64,000 nt of DNA from Tautonia rosea (GTDB lineage Bacteria; Planctomycetota; Planctomycetia; Isosphaerales; Isosphaeraceae): assembly GCF_012958305.1 (NCBI RefSeq), contig NZ_JABBYO010000009.1, forward strand, positions 231,605 to 295,604, read 5' to 3'. Both the position numbers and the translations under genes were made by a program. The notes below the pieces were generated by a model. The model was not told where the DNA came from. It ran no database searches and saw only the letters and a list, made by a program, of their open reading frames with translations. Numbering within the stretch: position 1 is the first letter of the stretch; each line of letters opens with the position of its first letter. This document shows positions 1 to 7,598 of the stretch, one piece after another.

Positions 1-215
1 GGCCAGGCAGAGCCGGTCTCCGCTTCGACCTCCCGCGCATGGCGCAGCAGCCATTCATAGGTCGCCGATCCCATCGCCAATGCACCGACCTCGGCGATGA
101 ACGCGGGGTATCCCGCCTCGTCGGCATGACCGAGCGAAAACAGCCAGTCGAGCGAGTCATCTTCCGTCGCGATGAACCCGTCCAGGCTCGCGGCCGTGTA
201 GTACTGGGTCTTCAT
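1..215 (-). CDS. Dihydrofolate reductase-fold (RibD C-terminal-like) family protein, N-terminal part, cut by window edge
   Basis: The reverse strand opens with ATG at 215 and reads MKTQYYTAASLDGFIATEDD, then a segment with LDWLF and ALAMGSATYEW. This is the N-terminus typical of the small DHFR-like family related to the RibD C-terminal domain (YyaP/YwjB-like proteins), where the first strand carries an SLDGFIA motif. Such proteins bind NADPH but their substrates are mostly unknown; folate reduction should not be assumed, and a genuine folA-type gene lies at 35121-35633. About 71 residues of an expected 180-190 are visible; the rest lies beyond base 1. The start is supported by the family N-terminus rather than by a strong ribosome binding site. 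Confidence 0.8.
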   Translation of the reverse strand, partial: MKTQYYTAASLDGFIATEDDSLDWLFSLGHADEAGYPAFIAEVGALAMGSATYEWLLRHAREVEAETGSAW

Positions 216-675
216 GGAAATTAGCCAAGGCCCCCGCGTGAGTTGCGCCACCTCCCGCCCGACCCCAGCGGCCCAGCCCCTCGGGAGAAAGCCAAGCATA
301 CCAGGAGACCTCCGCACCGGGTGCCCCTGGTCACGTGTGTGCCACCCGTGATCCTCAGCCACACCGCCACCTCCGCCTCTCCTCCTTGTTCCACGGAATC
401 AAGCCTCGAAGGGTCCGATGTGCCGGCCTCCGATCAGGGCCGACCCCAGAGACCGATCAGCTGAACCGGGGGCGACACGACCCAGCCACCCGCCGCTCGA
501 CATCGCGCCGACCTCCCTTGGATGGGAATGGTACGAGGGAACTCGGGAAGCCCCGACGAGTGACCCGTGCGGCAACGCAGGGCGGCCGCTTCCCCCAAAC
601 GAGGGTCGGCCGCCCTGTTCGCAATGCATCACGATGTCGCAAAACCCTGGGGACTCGCCCGAGGGCACGCTTCGA
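216..675. other. Intergenic region with one hairpin
   Basis: About 460 bases between the divergently read end of the RTX protease gene and the start of the DHFR-fold gene, both on the minus strand. I see no credible coding sequence; the open frames here lack recognisable protein character. The only clear structure is the 10-bp inverted repeat at 579-616, listed separately. The promoter of the DHFR-fold gene should lie just above 215 but I could not pick out convincing hexamers. Confidence 0.5.
579..616 (-). terminator. Candidate terminator hairpin after the RTX protease gene
   Basis: A perfect 10-bp inverted repeat, AGGGCGGCCG at 579-588 and CGGCCGCCCT at 607-616, is separated by 18 bases. 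It lies 60 bases beyond the protease stop codon (676-678) in the direction of minus-strand transcription. There is no T-run after the stem, so it is not a textbook intrinsic terminator; it could slow polymerase or protect the mRNA end. Confidence 0.4.
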
Positions 676-3600
676 TCAGACCGACCTGCCGCCTCGTCGG
701 GCGAGCAAGCGGGCCATCGGCCCCAGACCGGCCGGGGTCGATTGCGGAGCGGAGCGAAGGCTCCAGTGCCTCGCCGGGGTCGGCTGGTGGATCGGTTGTT
801 GCGTGGAGACAAGCGGCAACCTTCGTTTCGCCGGGGTCGGCCTCACAACCAAGGAAGGCTTGGTCCGTGGGGCCCAGGGGCGAGGACGCAAGGAGCCGTT
901 GTGCACGGGAACATGAACCGGACTGGGAGCTGGCGTCTCGATCGGTGCCGGCTGGGCGAAGACCACGAAGTCGCAGACCTCGTCAGGGATGGCCGGTTCG
1001 ACAAGGCCGCCGCGATGGCGGTCCTGGTTGTGCCCGCCATCGAGCGCCATGCGATCGCTTGATTGATGGCCGCGAATCCGGTGCGAGAATCCGATGTCAT
1101 TGCCGACACCCGCCAGGACGGTCTCAACCAGACCATCATCGCCGGCGTCGAGAATGTTGTCGCCGTTCCCGCCATCGACGTGATCGAACCCGAGGCCACC
1201 GAGCATGACGTCGTTGCCGTCGCTGGGCAGGCTTGCGTTCCGCGGGCCGTGGACGGTGTTGGCGGTCTCGGGGGGGCCGCCGAGCATGACGTCGTCGCCA
1301 TCACCGCCGTACATCGAATCGTCGCCGTTGCCGCCCCAGAGGGTGTCGTTCCCGGTGAGACCGAACATCAGATCGTTGCCGTCGTTGCCGTACAGGAAGT
1401 CGTCGCCGGCGCCGCCGACCATGGCGTCGTCACCGGCGCCGCCGTCGAGGGCATCGTTCCCGGCGGAACCCCAGATCTGGTCGTTCCCGGCGTCGCCGTG
1501 GAGGGTGTCGTCGCCGGCGTCGCCGACGATGGCATCGTCGTCATTGCCACCGCTGATCATGTCGTTGCCGTCAAGGTCGGGGTTGCCGGCTTCGCCGGGG
1601 GCGAGGCCGCCGCAGAGGCGATCGCGGCCGTCGCCGCCGTGAATGGTGTCGGCACCCAGGCCACCGTAAATGAGGTCGTCTCCTTCGTCGCCGAAGAGAA
1701 CGTCATCGCCCAGGTTTCCCTGAATTTCGTCGTTGCCATCGCCGCCGTGGATGGTGTCGTCACCTTCATCGCCGAAGATCGCGTCCTCCCCTCCTTCGCC
1801 AAAGATGGTGTCGTTGCCCGCATTCCCGTTGAGAGTGTCATTGCCTTGACCGCTGGCGATCGGCTGCAGGCTCGATTCGCCGCAATCGGCGTCGGAATCG
1901 CCATAAATCAGATCATCACCGAGGCCCCCCGCGATGGTGTCGACCCCCGCACCACCGCCGATGGTGTCGTTCCCCGCGTCGCCATTGATGGTGTCGTTGC
2001 CGTCGTTCCCAGCGAGGAGGTCGTTGCCATCGCCGCCGTTGATGGTGTCGTCGCCACCGGCCCCGTAGATCGAGTCGTTGCCGGCACCACCGTTGAGCAG
2101 ATCGTTGCCGTCGTTGCCGCAGATCTGGTCATCGCCATCGCCACCGTCGATAGTGAGCGGGCACAACCCGCCCGCGCCGGACAGGTTATCATTTCCACGG
2201 CCGCCATTGATCGTGCCGTTGGCCATGACGAAGTCGTTGCCGTCACCGGCATTGATGATCAGGCCGATCTCCTCCGACGCCTCGGGAGAGGCCATCACCG
2301 TGTCGTTGCCGGCATTCGTGTTCAGGGTCAGCACATCGTCGTTTGGCCCGACCGGGCAGCTCGCCATCGCGTTGAGGATCATGACGTTGGCGTTCTGCGT
2401 CTGCTCCACATTGACCATGCCCAGGCCCGGGGTCGTAATGCTGACCTCGTCGGCGATGTTCGGATTCTCAATCGAGACCGTATCGCGAACGGCATCGAGG
2501 CCCAGATCAAGCGTGACGAGTCGCACGTCCGTATCGCGGAGATTGCCGATCTGAATGTCGTCGGAACTTGTCGACGCGCCAAGGAAGATTGACTCGACCG
2601 TATGAATCCCCAGATTCCTCGACCCCACCGACGAGGTGATCACAACCCCGACTCCGTTCGCGAGAACGGCGAGATTGTTCCCGATGACCGCGGAGCCGAA
2701 GAAGTCCAGATGGTCGTTCCCCTCGCCCCCCTCGTACAGACCGCTGCCGCTGACGCTGATCAGCGTGTCCGATCCGGCATTGCCGTAAACCGAGTTCTGG
2801 CCAGAACCGCCAGTCAGCACATCATTGCCGTCGCCACCGTTGAGCACGAGCGAGCCGCTGAAGCCCGCGGCGTTGATCACGTTCGCCAGCATCCCACCCG
2901 TGAGAATCGCCTCTTCGACACCGCTCAGCAGGAGCGTTCCCTGCGAGTCACCCGTCGCTGAGTCAACACTGACCAACGATGTGTCGGAAAGAATCAGATC
3001 CGAATCGCCGGTCGCCTTGATCAGGTCTCCCGACCCCGTTCCAGCGTCGAACGTGAACGAACCGCCCGAGAACGGCAGGCGAAAATTGGTGCCGATGGTC
3101 AGCGTGTCGTTCCCACCGAAGGATCGAATCGTGAAGGTGTCCAGGTCTTCGGCCACCAGCGGAGTCAGGACGGTGAACTCGTCATTCTCGGAGAAAACGT
3201 CATCGGTTTCGATGATGAACTCGTCCACATCGAAGAACGTCACCGATTCAAACGCCACCCCCCCGTCATGCGTCCCCGTGACGATGTTCCGGTCGGGACC
3301 CGCGTGTGAGACGGTCAACACGGTTCGATCTGTCGTCTTCAGCATGAACGAGGCCACATTGCTGACCAGCAGTGGCTCAAGGTCCTCAAACGTGATCGTG
3401 CTGACAATCGATCCAGTGTCGACGTCGATCTCACCATCGCCCGTGTTGGATCCAGGGCGATAAACCAGATCATCGTCCCGACCGCTCCTTCGGATTCGGA
3501 GTTCGTCATTGCCGCGGCGTCCGTCGACGAACACCGGCAGATCGAGGTCACCCTCAATGATGAAGGCATCATCATCATTGGAACCGATCAGCCTGAGCTC

Positions 3601-4839
3601 GGTGACCTCGGCAAGGTCGACCGAACCCAGAGATCGACCATTCACGAAGATCGTGATATCATTATCCGTATTGTCGACAACCACGCTAATTAGGTCGGGC
3701 ACACCGTTCTGGCCGTCGTCCTGGTCGTCCATATCCAGGGTCAACGGGCCGGCCTGTGTCAGGATCGGGTCAATGAAGCCCGTTGTGAACTGCGGTGCAT
3801 ACGCCCAGAAGTCAGAGGAATCGAAGTCGGCCCCGCCTCGCCCGTACGACGCGATGCCGATGATCGACCGGCCCACCAGCAGCGGGCCCCCCGAGTCACC
3901 CTGCCCCAGTGCCGCTTCCGACGTATCAAAACCGTCCGGCGGCTCCTGGAACAGTGCACCGATGATGCCGTTCTGGAACATCGAGCCGCCGTCACCGCCA
4001 CTCAGATCGTCCGTGGATTCAAGCTGGTTATACCCGACGCGCTTAATGCCCGCGGTGCCGGTTTGCTGCCCCTCGGTCCCCGTGCCCGTGTTGCCATAAC
4101 CGATGAGCTGCGAGCCTCGGAAGATGTACTCGAAGGTGTCACCCACGTTCGGCACGTTGGGGAAGGCACTATTGACGGTGATCACCTGGGTCGTGTCGTC
4201 AAGATTGCTGACCGTCCGGGCGAGGCCCGCGTTGGGCCCGTCAAGAAATCGAATGAGAATGTCGTTCGTGTTCCGGACATCGTTGGCGGTGATCATTCCA
4301 CTGCTGTCAACGAACGAGTTTGCCGCGGGATTAGCCCCTACGGTGCCATCCTTGGGATCGGCGATCGAGAATCGCTCGGCACCCACGGGCGCATAGTTGG
4401 GCAGAATCATCACGGCGACGTCGAAGCCATCGGAGATGTTGTCGCCGCCTCCCCACATGGGATGAACAATCACGTTCGCCTGCGGAACGTTCATCCGAAT
4501 GACGCGATCACCCGGCATGTTGAAGGTAACCGTGTAGTTCGTGCTATCAGCCACGCCGTCGCCGTCGTCATCGACACAATGCGCAGCCGTTAAGATGTGG
4601 CGGCCCGTCGGCAGCAATGATCCCGTGCAACCGCCCAGATTGGCAATTCCGTCGAACCCCGACCCAGGCAGGACCTGCGGTGGCACACCGATCGCGCCGA
4701 TGACCGGGGTCACTCGGTCTTCAAGCCGCTCCAGGCTTGTGAAGAACCGCTTTCTTCGCCCCTCCTCCGCCGGACGTCGGCGAGCCGACCCGCGCAGCCC
4801 CGCTCGTCTCACTCGTTCGCTGCCCCGCTGACCGCTCAT
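676..4839 (-). CDS. Secreted trypsin-like serine protease with RTX calcium-binding repeats
   Basis: A 1387-residue extracellular protein. An Arg-rich N-terminus ends in SLERLEDRVTP, the LEDR-type motif found at the start of many planctomycete surface proteins. A chymotrypsin-fold (S1) protease follows with the triad visible as LTAAHC (His about 87), DGFDVAV (Asp about 140) and GDSGGP (Ser about 316). After a central beta-rich region, two blocks of GGxGxDxL-type RTX nonapeptides (roughly residues 660-700 and 860-1235) should fold as calcium-loaded beta-rolls outside the cell. The last 140 residues are rich in Pro, Arg and His and unlike RTX. I chose ATG 4839 because AGGGGAG lies 9 bases upstream; in-frame starts at 4872 (ATG) and 4890 (GTG) have weaker sites. 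It stands alone, with 1.2 kb of non-coding DNA upstream. Substrate unknown. Confidence 0.88.
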   Translation of the reverse strand: MSGQRGSERVRRAGLRGSARRRPAEEGRRKRFFTSLERLEDRVTPVIGAIGVPPQVLPGSGFDGIANLGGCTGSLLPTGRHILTAAHCVDDDGDGVADSTNYTVTFNMPGDRVIRMNVPQANVIVHPMWGGGDNISDGFDVAVMILPNYAPVGAERFSIADPKDGTVGANPAANSFVDSSGMITANDVRNTNDILIRFLDGPNAGLARTVSNLDDTTQVITVNSAFPNVPNVGDTFEYIFRGSQLIGYGNTGTGTEGQQTGTAGIKRVGYNQLESTDDLSGGDGGSMFQNGIIGALFQEPPDGFDTSEAALGQGDSGGPLLVGRSIIGIASYGRGGADFDSSDFWAYAPQFTTGFIDPILTQAGPLTLDMDDQDDGQNGVPDLISVVVDNTDNDITIFVNGRSLGSVDLAEVTELRLIGSNDDDAFIIEGDLDLPVFVDGRRGNDELRIRRSGRDDDLVYRPGSNTGDGEIDVDTGSIVSTITFEDLEPLLVSNVASFMLKTTDRTVLTVSHAGPDRNIVTGTHDGGVAFESVTFFDVDEFIIETDDVFSENDEFTVLTPLVAEDLDTFTIRSFGGNDTLTIGTNFRLPFSGGSFTFDAGTGSGDLIKATGDSDLILSDTSLVSVDSATGDSQGTLLLSGVEEAILTGGMLANVINAAGFSGSLVLNGGDGNDVLTGGSGQNSVYGNAGSDTLISVSGSGLYEGGEGNDHLDFFGSAVIGNNLAVLANGVGVVITSSVGSRNLGIHTVESIFLGASTSSDDIQIGNLRDTDVRLVTLDLGLDAVRDTVSIENPNIADEVSITTPGLGMVNVEQTQNANVMILNAMASCPVGPNDDVLTLNTNAGNDTVMASPEASEEIGLIINAGDGNDFVMANGTINGGRGNDNLSGAGGLCPLTIDGGDGDDQICGNDGNDLLNGGAGNDSIYGAGGDDTINGGDGNDLLAGNDGNDTINGDAGNDTIGGGAGVDTIAGGLGDDLIYGDSDADCGESSLQPIASGQGNDTLNGNAGNDTIFGEGGEDAIFGDEGDDTIHGGDGNDEIQGNLGDDVLFGDEGDDLIYGGLGADTIHGGDGRDRLCGGLAPGEAGNPDLDGNDMISGGNDDDAIVGDAGDDTLHGDAGNDQIWGSAGNDALDGGAGDDAMVGGAGDDFLYGNDGNDLMFGLTGNDTLWGGNGDDSMYGGDGDDVMLGGPPETANTVHGPRNASLPSDGNDVMLGGLGFDHVDGGNGDNILDAGDDGLVETVLAGVGNDIGFSHRIRGHQSSDRMALDGGHNQDRHRGGLVEPAIPDEVCDFVVFAQPAPIETPAPSPVHVPVHNGSLRPRPWAPRTKPSLVVRPTPAKRRLPLVSTQQPIHQPTPARHWSLRSAPQSTPAGLGPMARLLARRGGRSV

Positions 4840-4979
4840 CGGTGAGTTCTCCCCTGGAGAGTTGGAATTCATCTCGCAGGTCTCCACCACCTCACCACAG
4901 ACTCAAGCTTCACCAATGGCGAGATGAGGTTTGTGCCCTGAACGATCAGAACACCAATGAAATAAAATAACGTGTTGAC

Positions 4980-4996
4980 ATTTTCACGATGAAAAT
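4980..4996. promoter_or_regulatory. 17-bp perfect palindrome, candidate operator upstream of the protease gene
   Basis: ATTTTCA-CGA-TGAAAAT is a perfect 7-bp inverted repeat with a 3-base spacer, 141 bases above the chosen protease start. It sits in the AT-rich island. Symmetry and size suit a dimeric repressor or activator site, but no regulator is identified and no clean -35/-10 pair was found next to it. Confidence 0.4.
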
Positions 4997-5202
4997 TCAG
5001 TCATAAGCCAACACGGAAAGAGCGCCGAGCATCTGGAGATTTTAGAGCCAAGTTCAAACTATCCCAAGTGGGCAGTAAAGGCAAAATAGAAAATCTGAGA
5101 ATTTTAAATTGCCTGGGCTTTGTACAGGTTTTTTGCAGGTTAAGTAATCTTCATTGCCGAACCCGGCCTCAGCGACCTCAATCACAAGCCCGACTGGGCC
5201 AA

Positions 5203-5238
5203 AACACGAAAACAGGGCCAAACACGGAAACAGGGCCA
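5203..5238. repeat. Two-copy 18-bp tandem repeat
   Basis: AACACGAAAACAGGGCCA (5203-5220) is followed directly by AACACGGAAACAGGGCCA (5221-5238), differing at one base. The bases just before (gggcca) look like the end of a degenerate third copy. It is in non-coding DNA at the border between the AT-rich island and GC-rich sequence. Confidence 0.8.
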
Positions 5239-5614
5239 TTCTGCATAGCGGTCATAGGACGAGGCCGTCTTGCCCCGAAGCCACCTGGCTCGCATTCGGG
5301 ACATTGAGTTTTCTCACTCCTCGAATTCCTTTCTGCCGGCCGTGCGAGCGGATTGCTTCCCTTCTCAGGGGATTTTGTGACTGTCTCTGCCCAATTCCAC
5401 GATCCTATCAGCGTGGGGCATTCACCGGGCTCACCCGATCACCGCACGATTGACCCTCGCTACCTGGCTCGGTCCGTCGTGTCACCGAGGCTCTTTGACA
5501 ATCCGCACCGCGTCCACCTCAATCACGCAACCACCTTCCTTCCGGAAGACCCCAACGCCTCGGCGCCCGAAACGCCTCCCAGGGCATCCGGCCCACGATG
5601 CCAGTCCTCCCCGC

Positions 5615-5794
5615 GCGCAACGAACCCAGTTGCGTTCACTCTGCCCGCGCGCAACGAACCCATCGCCTCCGCCGTCGTTCTCGAAACGAACCGGTAGCTC
5701 CCTCACCAACTGCGGCGAAACAAACCCGATCGTTCCGGCTCCAACTCGTGCGAAACGCACCCGTTGTTCCCAGAGCCTCGTGACGAAACGAAAG
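5615..5794 (+). repeat. Six degenerate copies of a 34-bp periodic repeat (core GCGAAACGAACCC)
   Basis: Related cores begin near 5615 (gcgcaacgaaccc), 5649 (gcgcaacgaaccc), 5681 (tcgaaacgaacc), 5715 (gcgaaacaaaccc), 5750 (gcgaaacgcaccc) and 5782 (gacgaaacgaaag), a spacing of 32-35 bases. The bases between cores are not conserved. The same core occurs singly at 52311-52323 and twice, 70 bases apart on the other strand, inside the 3' end of the gene at the right edge. Because 34 is not a multiple of three, translations rotate between NEP, RTH/QTR and NP-type words. Not an insertion sequence or CRISPR: spacers are too short and irregular. Confidence 0.75.
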
Positions 5795-6024
5795 TCTTTA
5801 ATCCGCCCAAAATTCGTCCAGCAAATGACTTCCAGCACGGCACCGAAGCGCACCAAACCGCGCACCGCGGCGTACCAAGCCCGAAACCAGGGCACACCGG
5901 CCCGTCTCGCTCGCCTCGCCGGAAGGCGCGCCCAACGGCGCACTGAGAGCCGCACCCGGCGGCGCCCCCGAGCCAAGGGGATCGGGATCGAGCCGCCGGG
6001 ACAAGCCCCGAACGAGGACCAGAA

Positions 6025-7521
6025 TCAGGGGTTGGTCAGGTTCGGCATCCAGAGGGTCCCCTGGACTTCCGGAATTTCTCCCGAGGGGGGATAGGTCGAT
6101 TGAACCGCCTCACGGAGCAACCGGGAAAGCTCGGTGATCGTCTCCACATGGTTCGGGCAGTCGGCCAGGTTGGTCTGCTCGCGGGGGTCGGCCTCGTGGT
6201 CGTAGAGTTCGATCCCGCGGTTCCCCTCGTCCCACTCGGTGTAGCGCCATCGGGGGGTCCGGATCGAGTAGCCGAAGAACCTCCCCTGCCCGCCGCCGCC
6301 CCGGGTCACCTGGCTGAGCGACCAGCCGCGGCCGGGCTCGTTGGGGTCCTTCAGGATCGGGACGAGGCTCTGACCCTGCAAGTTCTCCGGCGCCTCGACC
6401 CCGCACAGTTCGGCCAGCGTCGGGTACAGGTCGATCAGCCCAACCGGGGCGGGAGCGACCGTCCCCCCCTTCGAGACTCCCGGAGCCGCGATGATCAAAG
6501 GGACCCGGGCACTCTCCTCGAACAGGCTCATCTTCTGCCAGAGGCCATGCTCGCCCAGGTGATAGCCGTGGTCACTGGTCATGACGACGATCGTATTCTC
6601 GGCCAGGCCGAGCCGGTCAAGCGCATCGAGCACCCGGCCCACCTGGGCATCCATGAAGCTGATGCTGGCGTAGTACGCCTGAATCGCCTCGCGGCGCAGT
6701 GCGTCGGTCAGCTTGTCCTGCTCGCGTTTGTAGCTCATCAGGCCGGGGGGCGGGATGTCCTTCTGATCCTCCTCCACTCCTTCCACCAGAGGGATTTGAT
6801 CCACGGGATACTGCTTGAAGTATCCCTCCGGCGCCACATACGGCGTATGAGGCCGGTAGAACCCCACCGCCAGGAAGAAGGGCCGATCGGCTTGCCGGGC
6901 GCACCGTTCAAGGACCCACTCGGCATCACTCGCCATGATGCCGTCGGTGTGGTACTCGTCGCTCTTGGGAGAGGCATACCAGCTCAACGTGCCGCCGAAC
7001 TGGCCGGGGGTGAGGGTGAAGATCTTCGGCTCCTCCTCCAGCCGATCGACCCCGGCCGGGTTCAGTTCCAGCTCCCAGGAACCCGGGTCATCATGCCCGT
7101 TCGTTCCCACCGACCGAGGCACCCCGTAGTGATACAGCTTCCCAATCCTCGCGGCGAAGTAGCCGTCGAGCCGGAACGCCTGCGGCAGGCTGACCTGCGA
7201 CGGAATCGACTGCCGGAAGATCTGGGCATTCGCATGAATGCCGGTACTGTTGGGATAAAGCCCCGTGAGCATCGAGTTCCGGCTCGGCCCGCAGAGCGGG
7301 AACTGGCAATAGGCCCGGTCGAACCGCACCCCTCTCGCGGCGAGGCGGTCGAGATTGGGTGTTTTCATCTGCGGATGACCATACGTGTTCAACGCATTGT
7401 TCAGGTCATCGGAGATGAGAAACAGGACGTTCGGCCGATCAGCCGCACCAGCCGAGGGGAACGGGACCAGGGCGATCACCCCCACCAGCACACCCAACCG
7501 CAAGGCGAACCCATAAGACAT
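6025..7521 (-). CDS. Secreted sulfatase (iduronate-2-sulfatase-like)
   Basis: A 498-residue arylsulfatase-family hydrolase, expected to cleave sulfate esters from polysaccharides in the periplasm or outside. It starts with a signal peptide (about residues 1-27, hydrophobic LGVLVGVIALVPF). Metal ligands are visible in LISDDLN (Asp38, Asp39) and MTSDHGYHLGEHG, and the nucleophile Cys77 lies in CGPSR, the C-x-P-S-R type signature that anaerobic or aerobic maturases convert to formylglycine. Overall order (RPNVLFLISDD, AYCQFPLCGPSR, ERxGxWxK-like region) resembles iduronate-2-sulfatases abundant in planctomycetes. ATG 7521 is preferred over the in-frame TTG at 7539 because AGGAAAGG lies 7 bases upstream and the signal peptide begins there. 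No sulfatase-maturing enzyme is in the window. Confidence 0.92.
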   Translation of the reverse strand: MSYGFALRLGVLVGVIALVPFPSAGAADRPNVLFLISDDLNNALNTYGHPQMKTPNLDRLAARGVRFDRAYCQFPLCGPSRNSMLTGLYPNSTGIHANAQIFRQSIPSQVSLPQAFRLDGYFAARIGKLYHYGVPRSVGTNGHDDPGSWELELNPAGVDRLEEEPKIFTLTPGQFGGTLSWYASPKSDEYHTDGIMASDAEWVLERCARQADRPFFLAVGFYRPHTPYVAPEGYFKQYPVDQIPLVEGVEEDQKDIPPPGLMSYKREQDKLTDALRREAIQAYYASISFMDAQVGRVLDALDRLGLAENTIVVMTSDHGYHLGEHGLWQKMSLFEESARVPLIIAAPGVSKGGTVAPAPVGLIDLYPTLAELCGVEAPENLQGQSLVPILKDPNEPGRGWSLSQVTRGGGGQGRFFGYSIRTPRWRYTEWDEGNRGIELYDHEADPREQTNLADCPNHVETITELSRLLREAVQSTYPPSGEIPEVQGTLWMPNLTNP

Positions 7522-7598
7522 GACTGACCCTTTCCTCAAACGGTGTTCGACTCGATGCGACCATCACGAACCCAGGGCGAAACCGAAACCGAAACGAC

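Larger units (their letters stand above)
4840..6024. other. Long gene-free region: AT-rich island, tandem repeats and 34-bp periodic repeat
   Basis: Nearly 1.2 kb separates the protease start from the sulfatase stop, both on the minus strand. Bases 4920-5160 are markedly AT-rich (for example aaataaaataa and gaattttaaattg) against a GC-rich background, and hold the palindrome at 4980-4996, so the protease promoter probably lies here. Bases 5203-5238 are a two-copy 18-bp tandem repeat, and 5615-5794 a six-copy 34-bp periodic repeat. Open frames of 60-200 codons exist on both strands from 5.4 to 6.0 kb but have repeat-derived, low-complexity translations and I do not consider them genes. Confidence 0.6.

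Noticed and set aside
1063..2592. 509-codon open frame antisense to the RTX region
   Set aside because: Its repetitive VVAVxxVDGVV translation is the complement of the RTX glycine/aspartate codons; it is a shadow of the protease gene.
5615..5794. CRISPR array
   Set aside because: Cores are only about 13 bases, degenerate, with variable 32-35 base period and no cas genes in the window.
5450..6094. Coding gene of 214 codons in the repeat region
   Set aside because: Translation is dominated by repeat-derived TNP/KRT words, overlaps the sulfatase 3' end and lacks a ribosome site.
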